This document shows, in pieces, positions 6,097 through 14,035 of a stretch of DNA of 16,533 nt. The notes under the pieces were generated by a model that saw only the letters and a list, made by a program, of their open reading frames with translations, was not told where the DNA came from and did no database searches. The position numbers and the translations under genes were made by a program. Each line of letters opens with the position of its first letter. Position 1 is the first letter of the stretch. This DNA is from CAYJPV01 sp964396055 (GTDB lineage Bacteria > Acidobacteriota > Vicinamibacteria > Vicinamibacterales > JAKQTR01), in assembly GCA_964396055.1 (NCBI GenBank), contig CAYNDV010000104.1:1-16533 (forward strand). Reading direction: 5' to 3'.

Positions 6097-7098
6097 CTAT
6101 CTGCCGCCGGCCAGCGCCGGCGTGAGCACGATGTTCCTGTACGACACGGCTCCATGGTCGCCCTGGAGGACGATCGGCCCGGGCGCGCCTTCGTCGCTGT
6201 CGAGCGCGCCGCCGGTGATGCCCGGGATCGTCTGGTCCGCGATGATGGTCTTGCCGTTGAGCACCACGGTCACGCGGCGGCCCGACAGCGTGATGTCAAA
6301 CGTCTGCCAGGTATCCGCACCGGTGCTTGCGTTCTCGTTCGGAACGAGGAACCCGTAGACCGCACCCATGTCCGAGGGATGGGGCTCGGGATCGCTGCTG
6401 TCCACCACCTGCACTTCGTACCGGCCGCGGAGGTAGATGCCGCTGTTGCTGCCCTTCGGGCAGTTCACCTCGATGTGCAGCTTGAAGTCGGTGAACGTCG
6501 CGGCCGTCTTCAGGTTCGCACCGCTCTTCGCGTTCTTGAGGATGCCCGCCTCAGCGGACCACTGGCTCGTTCCGCCCAGGGTGGTCCAGCCGGTGAGATC
6601 CTTTCCGTTGAAGAGCGTCACGGGCGTCCCCCACACGGGCGCGGCGGTCCGCCGCAAGGCCGGCGCTCGTCGCCCCGTGAAGGGGTGCCGTTCGCCCGCG
6701 GGCGTCACGATGACACCCTGGAGCGCGTCGTTGGCCAGGGTCGCCTCGAAGACCATGTCGGACGCCTCCCGCTCCCACTGGGGCGGGATGGCGAAGCGCA
6801 CCGCGCCGTTGTCGAAGACCACGCGCGAGATCGGCCGGGCACTTCCGCCGCCGCCGACGAAGCGGCCCACGAGGGTCCGGGTGCCCGAGAGGCTGACCTC
6901 CAGCCACGAGGGGTAAGCCCCTTTCGGTCCCGTGACCGTGAGATCCCATCTGCCGATGATCGGAGGCGGTGCCGGAGCCGGCGCCTGCCTCGCATGGACG
7001 GCGAGGCCAGCCAGACCCGGGACGGCCCCGGTCAACGCCGCCATTCCCGCGGCGGTGGCTGCAACGATCAGGCACAGACCGAATCTCAGACGGCGCAT
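6097..7098 (-). CDS. DUF1080 (3-keto-disaccharide hydrolase domain) secreted protein
   Basis: The protein has 333 residues. A signal peptide (basic MRRLR, hydrophobic core to about 34) is followed by a Pro/Ala linker. A first beta-rich domain (about 47-145, GRWDLTVTGPKG..., VGRFVGGGGSARP) precedes the DUF1080 concanavalin-like fold (about 157-327). That fold is marked by LFNGKDLTGW (162-171), SNSGIYLRGRYEVQV (about 217-231) and GPIVLQGDHGAVSYRNI (about 307-323). Some DUF1080 members hydrolyse 3-keto-glycosides made by oxidation of sugars; applying that activity here is inference. ATG 7098 has GAGGGGG five bases upstream. It is probably the first gene of the minus-strand carbohydrate cluster, 190 bases before GH43, and is divergent from the radical SAM gene. 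Confidence 0.85.
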   Translation of the reverse strand: MRRLRFGLCLIVAATAAGMAALTGAVPGLAGLAVHARQAPAPAPPPIIGRWDLTVTGPKGAYPSWLEVSLSGTRTLVGRFVGGGGSARPISRVVFDNGAVRFAIPPQWEREASDMVFEATLANDALQGVIVTPAGERHPFTGRRAPALRRTAAPVWGTPVTLFNGKDLTGWTTLGGTSQWSAEAGILKNAKSGANLKTAATFTDFKLHIEVNCPKGSNSGIYLRGRYEVQVVDSSDPEPHPSDMGAVYGFLVPNENASTGADTWQTFDITLSGRRVTVVLNGKTIIADQTIPGITGGALDSDEGAPGPIVLQGDHGAVSYRNIVLTPALAGGR

Positions 7099-7303
7099 GT
7101 CATCCCCCTCGCGTTCTCCGAACTGACGCCACGCCGGGCGTCGGGCACGACGGACATGCTATGCCACAACCTCCCTCGAGGTCGATGCGTTGCTGGCCGC
7201 CGCACCGCAGGCCTGCCAGGCTGCGGGCCGGCATCGTGCCCTGCGCACCAGATTCGGACCGGCTTACGATTCCTTCATGAGAGCGAACAAAAAGCGAAAT
7301 ATC

Positions 7304-7312
7304 TGCTAGACT
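7304..7312 (+). promoter_or_regulatory. extended -10 promoter (TGCTAGACT), leaderless for the radical SAM gene
   Basis: TG-n-TAGACT ends seven bases before the ATG at 7319, so transcription would begin at or next to the A of the start codon. No Shine-Dalgarno sequence can fit. A GAAC-N7-GAAA element at 7285-7299 overlaps the -35 zone and may be an operator (one mismatch from GAAC-N7-GAAC). Confidence 0.5.
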
Positions 7313-7318
7313 GGGCGT

Positions 7319-8383
7319 ATGCACGCCCCGCTACCCCCAAGCCCACGCGGCCGCGGCACCGCGCTCAACCCCGCCAACCGCTTCGATCGCCTGAGCCTCG
7401 AGCCCGACGCCGATATGCTGGCCGCGGCCGCCGACGCGCCCGTGCCGACCGAGTTCTTCAGAGACGACGCCCGCACGGTCATCAGCCGCAACGACAGCGA
7501 GGACATTCCCTTCAGCTTCAGCCTCAACCCGTACCGCGGCTGCGAGCACGGCTGCATCTACTGCTACGCCCGCCCGTACCACGAATACCTCGGCTTCTCG
7601 GCCGGCCTCGATTTCGAGACCAAGATCCTGGTCAAGGAAGACGCGCCCGGGCGGCTCGAAGAGGAACTGCGCGCCCGGAGCTGGCGGGGCGACCCGATTG
7701 CGATGAGCGGCGTCACGGACCCGTACCAGCCCGTCGAGCGGCGGCTCCAGCTCACGCGGCGCTGCCTGGAGATCCTGGCCGACTGCCGTCAGCCAGTCAG
7801 CATCATCACCAAGAGCGGCCTGGTGGCGCGCGACGCGGACCTGCTGGCCGACCTCGCGCGTCACTCGGCCGCGGTCGTCGCCCTCACCATCACAACCTTG
7901 AACGAGCCCCTGCGGCGCTCGCTCGAGCCGCGCGCCGCGTCGGCCGACGTCCGGTTTGATGCCGTCGCGGCCCTTGCGCGCGCGGGCGTGCCCGTCGGCG
8001 TGATGGTGGCACCCGTCATCCCGGGCCTCACCGACCACGAAATCCCGACCATCCTCCAGCGTGCGGCCGCGGCCGGTGCCTCGTGGGCTGCGTTCAGCAT
8101 GCTGCGCCTGCCGCACGGCGTCGGCCCCCTGTTCGAAGCCTGGCTGGTCGAGCACGTACCCGGCCAGGCGGCGCGCGTGCTCGGGCGCGTGCGCAACGTT
8201 CGTGGCGGGCGCCTCAACGACGCGCGCGTCGGTTCGCGCATGCGCGGCCAGGGCCCGCTGGCCCATCTGGTGTCGCGCCTGTTCACCCGCGCGCGCGACC
8301 GCGCGGGCCTGGCCGCCGAGGCGCCGCCTCTGTCCAGCACGGCTTTCCGGCGACCCTCACGGCTGGGCCCACTGTTCGAGTAG
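7319..8383 (+). CDS. PA0069-family radical SAM protein
   Basis: This 354-residue cytoplasmic protein contains NPYRGCEHGCIYCYARP, with the iron-sulfur ligands C75, C79 and C82 (CX3CX2C) expected of radical SAM enzymes. It also has the spore-photoproduct-lyase-like order of blocks: DFETKILVKEDA (about 98-109), MSGVTDPYQPVE (about 128-139), ITKSGLVARD (about 161-170), and VMVAPVIPGLTDHEI (about 228-242). These match the PA0069 / Rv2578c family, whose substrate is unknown; DNA repair has been suggested by similarity to photoproduct lyase. The start at 7319 follows directly from a strong -10 element and lacks a ribosome site, which points to leaderless translation. It stands alone on the plus strand, with a 9-bp hairpin 20 bases after its stop. 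Confidence 0.88.
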   Translation: MHAPLPPSPRGRGTALNPANRFDRLSLEPDADMLAAAADAPVPTEFFRDDARTVISRNDSEDIPFSFSLNPYRGCEHGCIYCYARPYHEYLGFSAGLDFETKILVKEDAPGRLEEELRARSWRGDPIAMSGVTDPYQPVERRLQLTRRCLEILADCRQPVSIITKSGLVARDADLLADLARHSAAVVALTITTLNEPLRRSLEPRAASADVRFDAVAALARAGVPVGVMVAPVIPGLTDHEIPTILQRAAAAGASWAAFSMLRLPHGVGPLFEAWLVEHVPGQAARVLGRVRNVRGGRLNDARVGSRMRGQGPLAHLVSRLFTRARDRAGLAAEAPPLSSTAFRRPSRLGPLFE

Positions 8384-8403
8384 CCCACGGCCCCGGCAGA
8401 ATC

Positions 8404-8426
8404 GCAGGCTCGGTCGGCGAGCCTGC
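8404..8426 (+). terminator. hairpin after the radical SAM gene
   Basis: GCAGGCTCG (8404-8412) and CGAGCCTGC (8418-8426) form a perfect 9-bp stem with a 5-base loop, starting 20 bases after the stop codon. There is no T-run, so termination would be of the T-poor kind or the hairpin may serve as an mRNA end-stabiliser. Confidence 0.5.
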
Positions 8427-8523
8427 CGTAGGTCACGAGCACCGGGCATCGCAACCGCCGGTAGGGCTCCAGCGCGTCGTTGTCAGGATTCAGGTGGTAG
8501 AACCAGGCGGGGTCGCCGATCTT
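8419..8523 (-). pseudogene. possible relic of an alpha/beta hydrolase
   Basis: In the 349-base gap before the kinase gene, the minus strand reads GDPAWFYHLNPDNDALEPYR followed by RLRCPVLVTYGRL. The second block resembles the strand and acid-loop region of alpha/beta hydrolases (CPVLVxYGxxD), and the first resembles the segment before it. No start, nucleophile elbow or catalytic His is visible, and the following residues (ADRACDSAG) do not continue the family. If real, it is a fragment of about 35 residues. A chance match in GC-rich DNA remains possible. Confidence 0.4.
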
Positions 8524-8592
8524 CTGCGTGACGACGACGGGGGCAGGACCTGTCAGGAATGGACGAGCGGGGAGCGCGGGAGGTTCCTGCGG

Positions 8593-8598
8593 TAGAAT
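8593..8598 (+). promoter_or_regulatory. candidate -10 element TAGAAT upstream of the kinase operon
   Basis: TAGAAT stands out in very GC-rich DNA and would give a leader of about 130 bases before the GTG at 8733. The -35 region has no clear consensus, so this is a weak candidate. Confidence 0.3.
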
Positions 8599-8732
8599 GC
8601 GCAGACCGCGCGGGCGGCGGAGTTCGTCCATCCGGTATCGCTGCTCGCAGCCACGGCCGCACACCGTGTTGTTCCACCAGTCAGCGAAGGGCCTGAGGCA
8701 CAGGATCGCCGCACCCGCGGGAGACACCGTCC

Positions 8733-10718
8733 GTGAACCTTGCCACCGCCGTCGCACTGGTCGCGGCGGCCCTCAACCTCGGCGCCAGCCTGATGCTGGC
8801 GTTCATCGCGACGGCCCCCGGCTGGAGGGCCGCGCGGCCCTATGCCGCGATTGCGTTCACCGGCGGTCTCTACAACGTTGCCGGCGTGGTGTTCTCCCTC
8901 GGGGGGCTGCCCGATGCGGTGTATCTGGCCGTTTCCCGCTCCGCCTACCTCGTCGCGCACGTCAACAGCCTGCTCTGGATCCTGCCGACGCTGGGCGGCT
9001 CAGAAGCGTCGTGGCGACGGGTGCCGAAGAGCGTCCGGCGGACGGCGGCGGCATCGCTGACGGCGGCGGTCGTGATCGCCGCAGGAGGGTGGCACCTGCA
9101 GCCGGTCGTCGCGACGGTGGCGGTGCCGTGGGCGGGCGTGCAGTACCGGATGCCGCTGACCACGCCGGCCGGCGACATCTACGCGCTGCTGATCCTGGTG
9201 CAGTTCGGCCTGACGTTCGCGGTGCTGCTGCGACGCCTCATCCGTGGACGGCGGGAAGAACTCCTGCAGGTGGCCGGCTTCGGCGTCTTCTTCGCCGCCG
9301 CGGTGGCCGAAGCGCTGGTGGCGAACCGCACGATCGAATTCCCGTCGCTCGGCGACCTCGGCATGCTGGCGGTGGTGATGCCCGTGACCGTCCGCGTGGC
9401 GCGGCGCTTCGCCGCCGACGCCCACCGGCTGCACGACCTGCGGCAGCGCCTCGAAGGCGAACTGCGCGAACGCACGCAGTGGCAGGACCGGGCCCAGCTG
9501 GCCCTGGCGGAATCCGAGCGGCTGGCCGCCCTCGGGCGCCTGGCGGCCGGCGTGGGCCACGAAATCAACAACCCGCTCACGTACGTCACCCTGGCGCTCG
9601 CGGAGGTTGACGACCACCTGCGGGCCACCCACGCGCCGCGTCCGGTCGTCGACGCCCTGGCGCACGCCCGGGACGGCACGGCCCGGATCCAGAAGGTGGC
9701 CGAGCGGCTCCGCGCCTACTCGCTTCGCCACGACGTGCGTGCGCCGATCGATCTGCGTGACGTCGTCGTCTCGGCCGTCAAGGTGGCCGGGCCGCACCTG
9801 CTGCCGCCCAGGCAGGTGACCTTCGACCTCCAGGCGCCTCCGCGCACCCTGGGTGACGAGCCGCGCCTGGTGCAGTCGCTCGTCAACGTCCTCGTCAATG
9901 CCGGCCAGGCCGTCGACGGCCAGCCGGGCGGGGGGCAGATTCACGTCTTCACCGGGACCGACGACCGCGGCCGTGCGTTCGTCACCGTGCGCGACGACGG
10001 CCCCGGGGTGGCGGACGCGCATCGCTCGCGCCTCGGCGAGCCCTACTTCACCACGCGCGCCGAGACTGGAGGCCTGGGCCTCGGCCTGTTCGTGACGCGA
10101 GGCATCGTGGACGCCCACGGCGGCGAGTGGCGGGTGGAGCCGGCCGTGCCCAGCGGCACCGCCGTGACCCTGGCGTTTCCGGCCGTGGAGGAGCCCGTCG
10201 AACCGGTCGTGGCCACGCCGCCGCCGGCGAAACCCGTCGCGCCGGTGGGGCCCGCGCGCATCGTGCCGTTTCCACAGCCGGGCGCCGTGGACCGCCCGGT
10301 GTCCTCCGGCGGCGAGTCCGTGCAGGCGCCGGCGGCTGAGGCCGCCGCCCCGCGGCGCCGGACCGTCCTGCTGGTTGACGACGAGCCTCTCGTCGTCAAG
10401 ATGCTGGCCACGGTGCTCGGGCGCACCTGGACGGTGACCGTCGCGCAACGCGGCGCGGAGGCCCTCGGCCACCTCGAAGCCGGCAGGTACGATGCCATCG
10501 TCTGCGACCTGATGATGCCGGGGATGTCGGGCATGGAGCTGGCGGCCGAGATCGAGCGCCGCGATGCCGACCAGCGCCGGCGTATGCTGTTCCTGACTGG
10601 CGGAGCGGTCACCGCCGAGGCCGAGACGTTCCTGGCGCGGGCGGACGTCACGTTCCTGACCAAGCCCGTCTCTCCACAAGCGTTGCTGACTGCCGTCGAC
10701 GCCCTGACGCCGCAGTAG
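8733..10718 (+). CDS. membrane hybrid histidine kinase with C-terminal receiver
   Basis: The 661-residue protein begins with about seven hydrophobic segments (about 4-28, 36-58, 62-85, 105-127, 148-167, 178-197, 205-222), a membrane sensor of no family I can name. A short helical linker (about 230-265) leads to the kinase: phospho-acceptor H276 in GVGHEINNPL, N-box N390 in VNVLVNAGQA, G1 DDGPGV (421-426), F-box EPYFTT, and G2 GGLGLGLF (446-453). A Pro/Ala-rich linker (about 485-540) joins a receiver domain (about 543-660) with DD (549-550), phospho-acceptor D592 in CDLMMP, T622 and K644. All residues needed for autophosphorylation and internal phosphotransfer are present. The GTG start has CGGGAG about 9 bases upstream. 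It heads a tight three-gene run. The output partner and the signal are unknown. Confidence 0.88.
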   Translation: MNLATAVALVAAALNLGASLMLAFIATAPGWRAARPYAAIAFTGGLYNVAGVVFSLGGLPDAVYLAVSRSAYLVAHVNSLLWILPTLGGSEASWRRVPKSVRRTAAASLTAAVVIAAGGWHLQPVVATVAVPWAGVQYRMPLTTPAGDIYALLILVQFGLTFAVLLRRLIRGRREELLQVAGFGVFFAAAVAEALVANRTIEFPSLGDLGMLAVVMPVTVRVARRFAADAHRLHDLRQRLEGELRERTQWQDRAQLALAESERLAALGRLAAGVGHEINNPLTYVTLALAEVDDHLRATHAPRPVVDALAHARDGTARIQKVAERLRAYSLRHDVRAPIDLRDVVVSAVKVAGPHLLPPRQVTFDLQAPPRTLGDEPRLVQSLVNVLVNAGQAVDGQPGGGQIHVFTGTDDRGRAFVTVRDDGPGVADAHRSRLGEPYFTTRAETGGLGLGLFVTRGIVDAHGGEWRVEPAVPSGTAVTLAFPAVEEPVEPVVATPPPAKPVAPVGPARIVPFPQPGAVDRPVSSGGESVQAPAAEAAAPRRRTVLLVDDEPLVVKMLATVLGRTWTVTVAQRGAEALGHLEAGRYDAIVCDLMMPGMSGMELAAEIERRDADQRRRMLFLTGGAVTAEAETFLARADVTFLTKPVSPQALLTAVDALTPQ

Positions 10719-10738
10719 AATCGAACCTGGAGGGACGT

Positions 10739-11788
10739 GTGCCCATCGATCTGCGCAGCGACACTGTCACCGTGCCCACGCCGGCCATGCGCGAGGCCAT
10801 GATGCGGGCCGAGGTGGGAGACGACGTCTTCGGCGAGGACCCGACCGTGCGGGCCCTCGAGCGGCGCGCGGCGGCGTTGACGGGGATGGAGGCCGCGTTG
10901 TTCGTGGCGAGCGGCACGATGGGCAACCTCGCCTCGTTGCTCGCCCACTGTGACCGCGGCCGCGAGGTGGTCGTCGGCGACGAATCGCACATCTACCACT
11001 ACGAGAACGGGTCGGCGTCGGCGCTGGGCGGCATGGTGATGCACCCCGTGCGCACGTCGCCCGACGGGACGCTGCCGCTGGACGCCCTCGAGGCGGCCAT
11101 CCACTCGCCGGCCCACCACTATCACTACTACCATCACGCGCCGGCGGGCGTGATCTGCCTCGAGAATACGCACAACCGCTGCGGCGGCACGATCCTGCCG
11201 CCGGCCTACGTCGCCGACGTGGCCGCGCTGGCGCGTCGGCATGCGCTGCCCGTGCACCTCGACGGCGCCCGGTTGTTCAACGCGGCCGTGGCCCTGAAAC
11301 GGCCGCTGACCGACTGGACGCAGCACGTCACCTCGGTGCAGCTCTGCCTGTCGAAGGGGCTGTCGGCGCCAGTCGGCTCGCTCATCTGCGGCCCTGCGGC
11401 GTTCGTCGATCGCGCGCGCTGGATGCGCAAGGTGCTGGGCGGCGGCATGCGGCAGGCCGGCGTCATCGCCGCGCCCGGGCTCGTGGCCCTCGACCGCATG
11501 ATCGACCGCCTGGCGGACGATCACCGCCACGCGCAGATCGTGGCCGACGGCGTCCGCGCCCTGCCCGGCGTGGCGCTCGATCCCCCGCAGGTCGACACCA
11601 ACATCGTCGTGTTCCGGATGCCGGGCGTGGCGGAGGCGGAGGCCTTCGCGGCGGCCCTGGCCGCGCGCGGGGTGCTGATCTCGGACTTCGGTGGCGGCCG
11701 CCTGCGGGTGGTGACCCACTACGGTATCAGCGAGGATGACTGCCGCGCGGCCGTGGACACCATGCGGGACGTGTGGGCGGGGCGGTGA
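10739..11788 (+). CDS. ltaE: low-specificity L-threonine aldolase
   Basis: The 349-residue PLP enzyme cleaves L-threonine or L-allo-threonine to glycine and acetaldehyde in the cytoplasm. The family signatures are MPIDLRSDTVTVPTPAMREA at the N-terminus, EVGDDVFGEDPT (25-36), ICLENTHNRCGG (139-150), HLDGARLFNA (173-182) and the PLP lysine K206 in CLSKGLSAPVGS. The length is normal. The GTG start has GGAGGG (10729-10734) upstream, and the gene begins 20 bases after the kinase stop. Residues 122-133 form a histidine-rich patch (HSPAHHYHYYHH) where relatives usually have a short stretch such as DDPHFPRT; it may bind metal or simply be a loop variant. Its place between two sensor kinases is unusual and no metabolic partner gene is nearby. 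Confidence 0.93.
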   Translation: MPIDLRSDTVTVPTPAMREAMMRAEVGDDVFGEDPTVRALERRAAALTGMEAALFVASGTMGNLASLLAHCDRGREVVVGDESHIYHYENGSASALGGMVMHPVRTSPDGTLPLDALEAAIHSPAHHYHYYHHAPAGVICLENTHNRCGGTILPPAYVADVAALARRHALPVHLDGARLFNAAVALKRPLTDWTQHVTSVQLCLSKGLSAPVGSLICGPAAFVDRARWMRKVLGGGMRQAGVIAAPGLVALDRMIDRLADDHRHAQIVADGVRALPGVALDPPQVDTNIVVFRMPGVAEAEAFAAALAARGVLISDFGGGRLRVVTHYGISEDDCRAAVDTMRDVWAGR

Positions 11789-11790
11789 CC

Positions 11791-13953
11791 ATGCCCGAGT
11801 CTTCGCGCTCCCGGTACACCGCGACCGTGTCGGTCGCGTACGCCCTGCTGGCCGGGACGTGGATCTTCCTGTCGGATGCCCTGCTGGGCCAGTTCAGCGA
11901 CGTGGCGTCGGCCACGTGGTTCTCGACCGTCAAGGGTTTCACCTTCGTGGTGGTCACCACGGCCGCCCTCATCGTGGTGCTCCGGGCAGCGCCCGACCGC
12001 CGCGTGTCCGCGGCCCCTGCGGGCCCCGGGCTCCTGCTGGCGCCCGGGGCCGACGGCGCCGATCGGTGGTCGCGAGCCGTCACCTACGGGTTCGCGATCG
12101 TTGCGACCATGGGCGTGCTGGCCTTCAGCTGGGGCGACACTCCGTCGGGCCAGGACGTCGCGCTGCTGCTGCTGTTCGTGGTGATCATCACCTTGTGCGC
12201 GCTGTGGGGCGGTTTGGGCCCCGGCTTCGTTTCGGTGGGCCTGGCGGCGGCGGGAACGGCCTGGGCGATGGCGCCACGGGGCCAGTTCGCGATCGGCTCG
12301 CCGGTCGACCGGTTCGAGTGGGTCCTGATGGTGGCCAGCGGTGTCCTGATCAGTGTCGCGGGCGGGGCGCTCCACTCGTCACGCCGCCGGGCGGTGCTCG
12401 GCGCCCGGCACCTGCAGACGAACGAGGAGCGGTACCGGGCGCTGTTCGAGTCGAACCCGAACCCGATGTGGGTGTACGAGGTGGACACGCTGCGGTTCCT
12501 GGCCGTGAACGACGCGGCCGTCCTGAAGTACGGCTTCAGCCGCGAGGAGTTCCTCGGGATGTCGCTCCGGGACATCCGCCCGGCTGCGGACGTGCCGGCC
12601 CTGGTCGAGACGGTGGCGGCCATCGATCCGGCGATGGCCCGGTCAGGCGAGTGGCGCCACCGGTTGAAGTCCGGAACCGAGATCCAGGTGGAGGTGAACT
12701 CGCACGGGCTCACGTGGGACGGCCGCCGCGCGCGCGTCGTGCTCGCCAGCGACGTGTCGGACCGGCGGAAGGCCGAGGCGGAGCGCCAGCATCTCGAGGC
12801 GCAGCTGCAGCAGGCCCAGCGCATGGATGCCATCGGCCGGCTGGCCGGGGGTGTGGCCCACGACTTCAACAACATGCTGAACGTCATCCTGGGCTACGCG
12901 GACATGGCCATGGCCCGGGTGGATCGATCCGACCCGCTGCACGCGGACCTCGCCGAGATCCAGGAAGCCGCCCGCCGGTCGGCCGAGTTGACTGGGCAGC
13001 TGCTGGCCTTCGCCCGGCGCCAGACGGTCGAGCCGAAGGTGATCGATCTCAACGTCTTCATCGGCGAACGGGCCAAGATGCTCCGGCGGCTGGTCGGCGA
13101 GGACATCCAGTTCACCGTCGTGCCCGGCGCCGAGCTGTGGAACATCAACATCGATCCGAGCCAGCTCGACCAGGTGCTGGCCAACCTGGCCGTCAACAGC
13201 CGCGACGCCATCCAGGGCGTGGGCCGGATCACCATCGAGACGCGCAACGTCACGCTGGACCAGTTCTTCATCGATGCCCATGCCGGGGCCCGGCCCGGCG
13301 AGCACGTGCTCGTGGTGTTCAGCGACACCGGCTCCGGCATGGACCGGGACACGCTGGCGCGGGTGTTCGAGCCGTTCTTCACGACGAAGGAGACGGGCCG
13401 GGGCACCGGGCTGGGCCTGGCCACGGTGTACGGCATCGTCAAGCAGAACGGCGGGTACATCAACGTCTACAGCGAGCCCGGCCACGGCACGACGTTCCGG
13501 CTGTACCTGCCGCGTTTCGCCGGCGAGGGCGCCGGCCAGGCGCAGCCCGCCGACCTGCGCTCGTTCACCGGCACCGAGACGATCCTCGTGGCCGAAGACG
13601 AGCCGCAGATCCTGCGCATGGCGCAGCGCATGCTCGAGCAGGCCGGCTACACCGTGCTCGCGGCCACCAGCCCGGTGACCGCGGCCCTGATGGCGGGGCA
13701 GCACCTCGGCCCTGTCCATCTGCTGCTCACCGACGTGGTGATGCCGACGATGAACGGCCGCGAACTGGCCATCCGCGTGTCGGCGGCACGGCCCGGCATC
13801 AAGGTGCTGTACATGTCCGGCTACACCGCCGACGTGGTGGCGCACCGCGGGGTGCTCGAGGCGGGGGTGCGGTTCATCCAGAAGCCCTTCTCGGCCCGTG
13901 ACCTCACCCGCAGCGTGCGGGAAGCCATCGACGACACGTCCTACCCGGACTGA
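11791..13953 (+). CDS. PAS-containing membrane hybrid histidine kinase with receiver
   Basis: The ATG at 11791 follows the threonine aldolase stop by 2 bases (an in-frame GTG at 11785 would overlap it), giving 720 residues. Two hydrophobic pairs lie at about 10-65. A KdpD-like DUF4118-type membrane region (about 98-195: LLLLFVVIITLCALWGGLGP) is followed by a PAS domain (about 211-325: ERYRALFESNPNPMWVYE). The kinase core has H357 in GGVAHDFNNMLNVILGY, N-box N469 in NLAVNSRDAI, G1 SDTGSGMD, F-box FEPFFTTKE and G2 GRGTGLGL. The receiver (about 596-715) has acidic EDE, phospho-acceptor D648 in LLTDVVMPTMNG, and K698. This is the common GHKL-REC hybrid layout and appears fully functional. The PAS domain probably senses a small ligand or redox state. 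It is co-transcribed with the upstream genes and ends before a strong hairpin. Confidence 0.88.
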   Translation: MPESSRSRYTATVSVAYALLAGTWIFLSDALLGQFSDVASATWFSTVKGFTFVVVTTAALIVVLRAAPDRRVSAAPAGPGLLLAPGADGADRWSRAVTYGFAIVATMGVLAFSWGDTPSGQDVALLLLFVVIITLCALWGGLGPGFVSVGLAAAGTAWAMAPRGQFAIGSPVDRFEWVLMVASGVLISVAGGALHSSRRRAVLGARHLQTNEERYRALFESNPNPMWVYEVDTLRFLAVNDAAVLKYGFSREEFLGMSLRDIRPAADVPALVETVAAIDPAMARSGEWRHRLKSGTEIQVEVNSHGLTWDGRRARVVLASDVSDRRKAEAERQHLEAQLQQAQRMDAIGRLAGGVAHDFNNMLNVILGYADMAMARVDRSDPLHADLAEIQEAARRSAELTGQLLAFARRQTVEPKVIDLNVFIGERAKMLRRLVGEDIQFTVVPGAELWNINIDPSQLDQVLANLAVNSRDAIQGVGRITIETRNVTLDQFFIDAHAGARPGEHVLVVFSDTGSGMDRDTLARVFEPFFTTKETGRGTGLGLATVYGIVKQNGGYINVYSEPGHGTTFRLYLPRFAGEGAGQAQPADLRSFTGTETILVAEDEPQILRMAQRMLEQAGYTVLAATSPVTAALMAGQHLGPVHLLLTDVVMPTMNGRELAIRVSAARPGIKVLYMSGYTADVVAHRGVLEAGVRFIQKPFSARDLTRSVREAIDDTSYPD

Positions 13954-13973
13954 TCCGGACGCGCCGGTACGCA

Positions 13974-14010
13974 CGACGGCCTCCTGCCCAATCGGGACAG
14001 GAGGCCGTCG
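13974..14010. terminator. 13-bp perfect hairpin between convergent genes
   Basis: CGACGGCCTCCTG (13974-13986) pairs exactly with CAGGAGGCCGTCG (13998-14010) across an 11-base loop. It lies 20 bases after the plus-strand kinase stop and 25 bases from the minus-strand lipoprotein stop, the place expected for a shared bidirectional terminator. No T-run is present on either side. Confidence 0.65.
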
Positions 14011-14035
14011 AGCCGTGCACGCCAGTGATGACCGT

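Noticed and set aside
5905..7959. A 684-residue plus-strand open frame
   Set aside because: It is Arg/Pro/Gly-rich, lies opposite the DUF1080 gene and out of frame with the radical SAM gene, both of which have clear domain signatures.
9000..11719. Long minus-strand open frames opposite the kinase and aldolase genes
   Set aside because: They are shadow frames of high-GC coding DNA without recognisable domains; the plus-strand genes carry full catalytic motifs.
11736..13901. A 721-residue plus-strand frame overlapping the second kinase
   Set aside because: It is Gly/Arg/Pro-rich with no motifs and is the +1 shadow of the PAS hybrid kinase.
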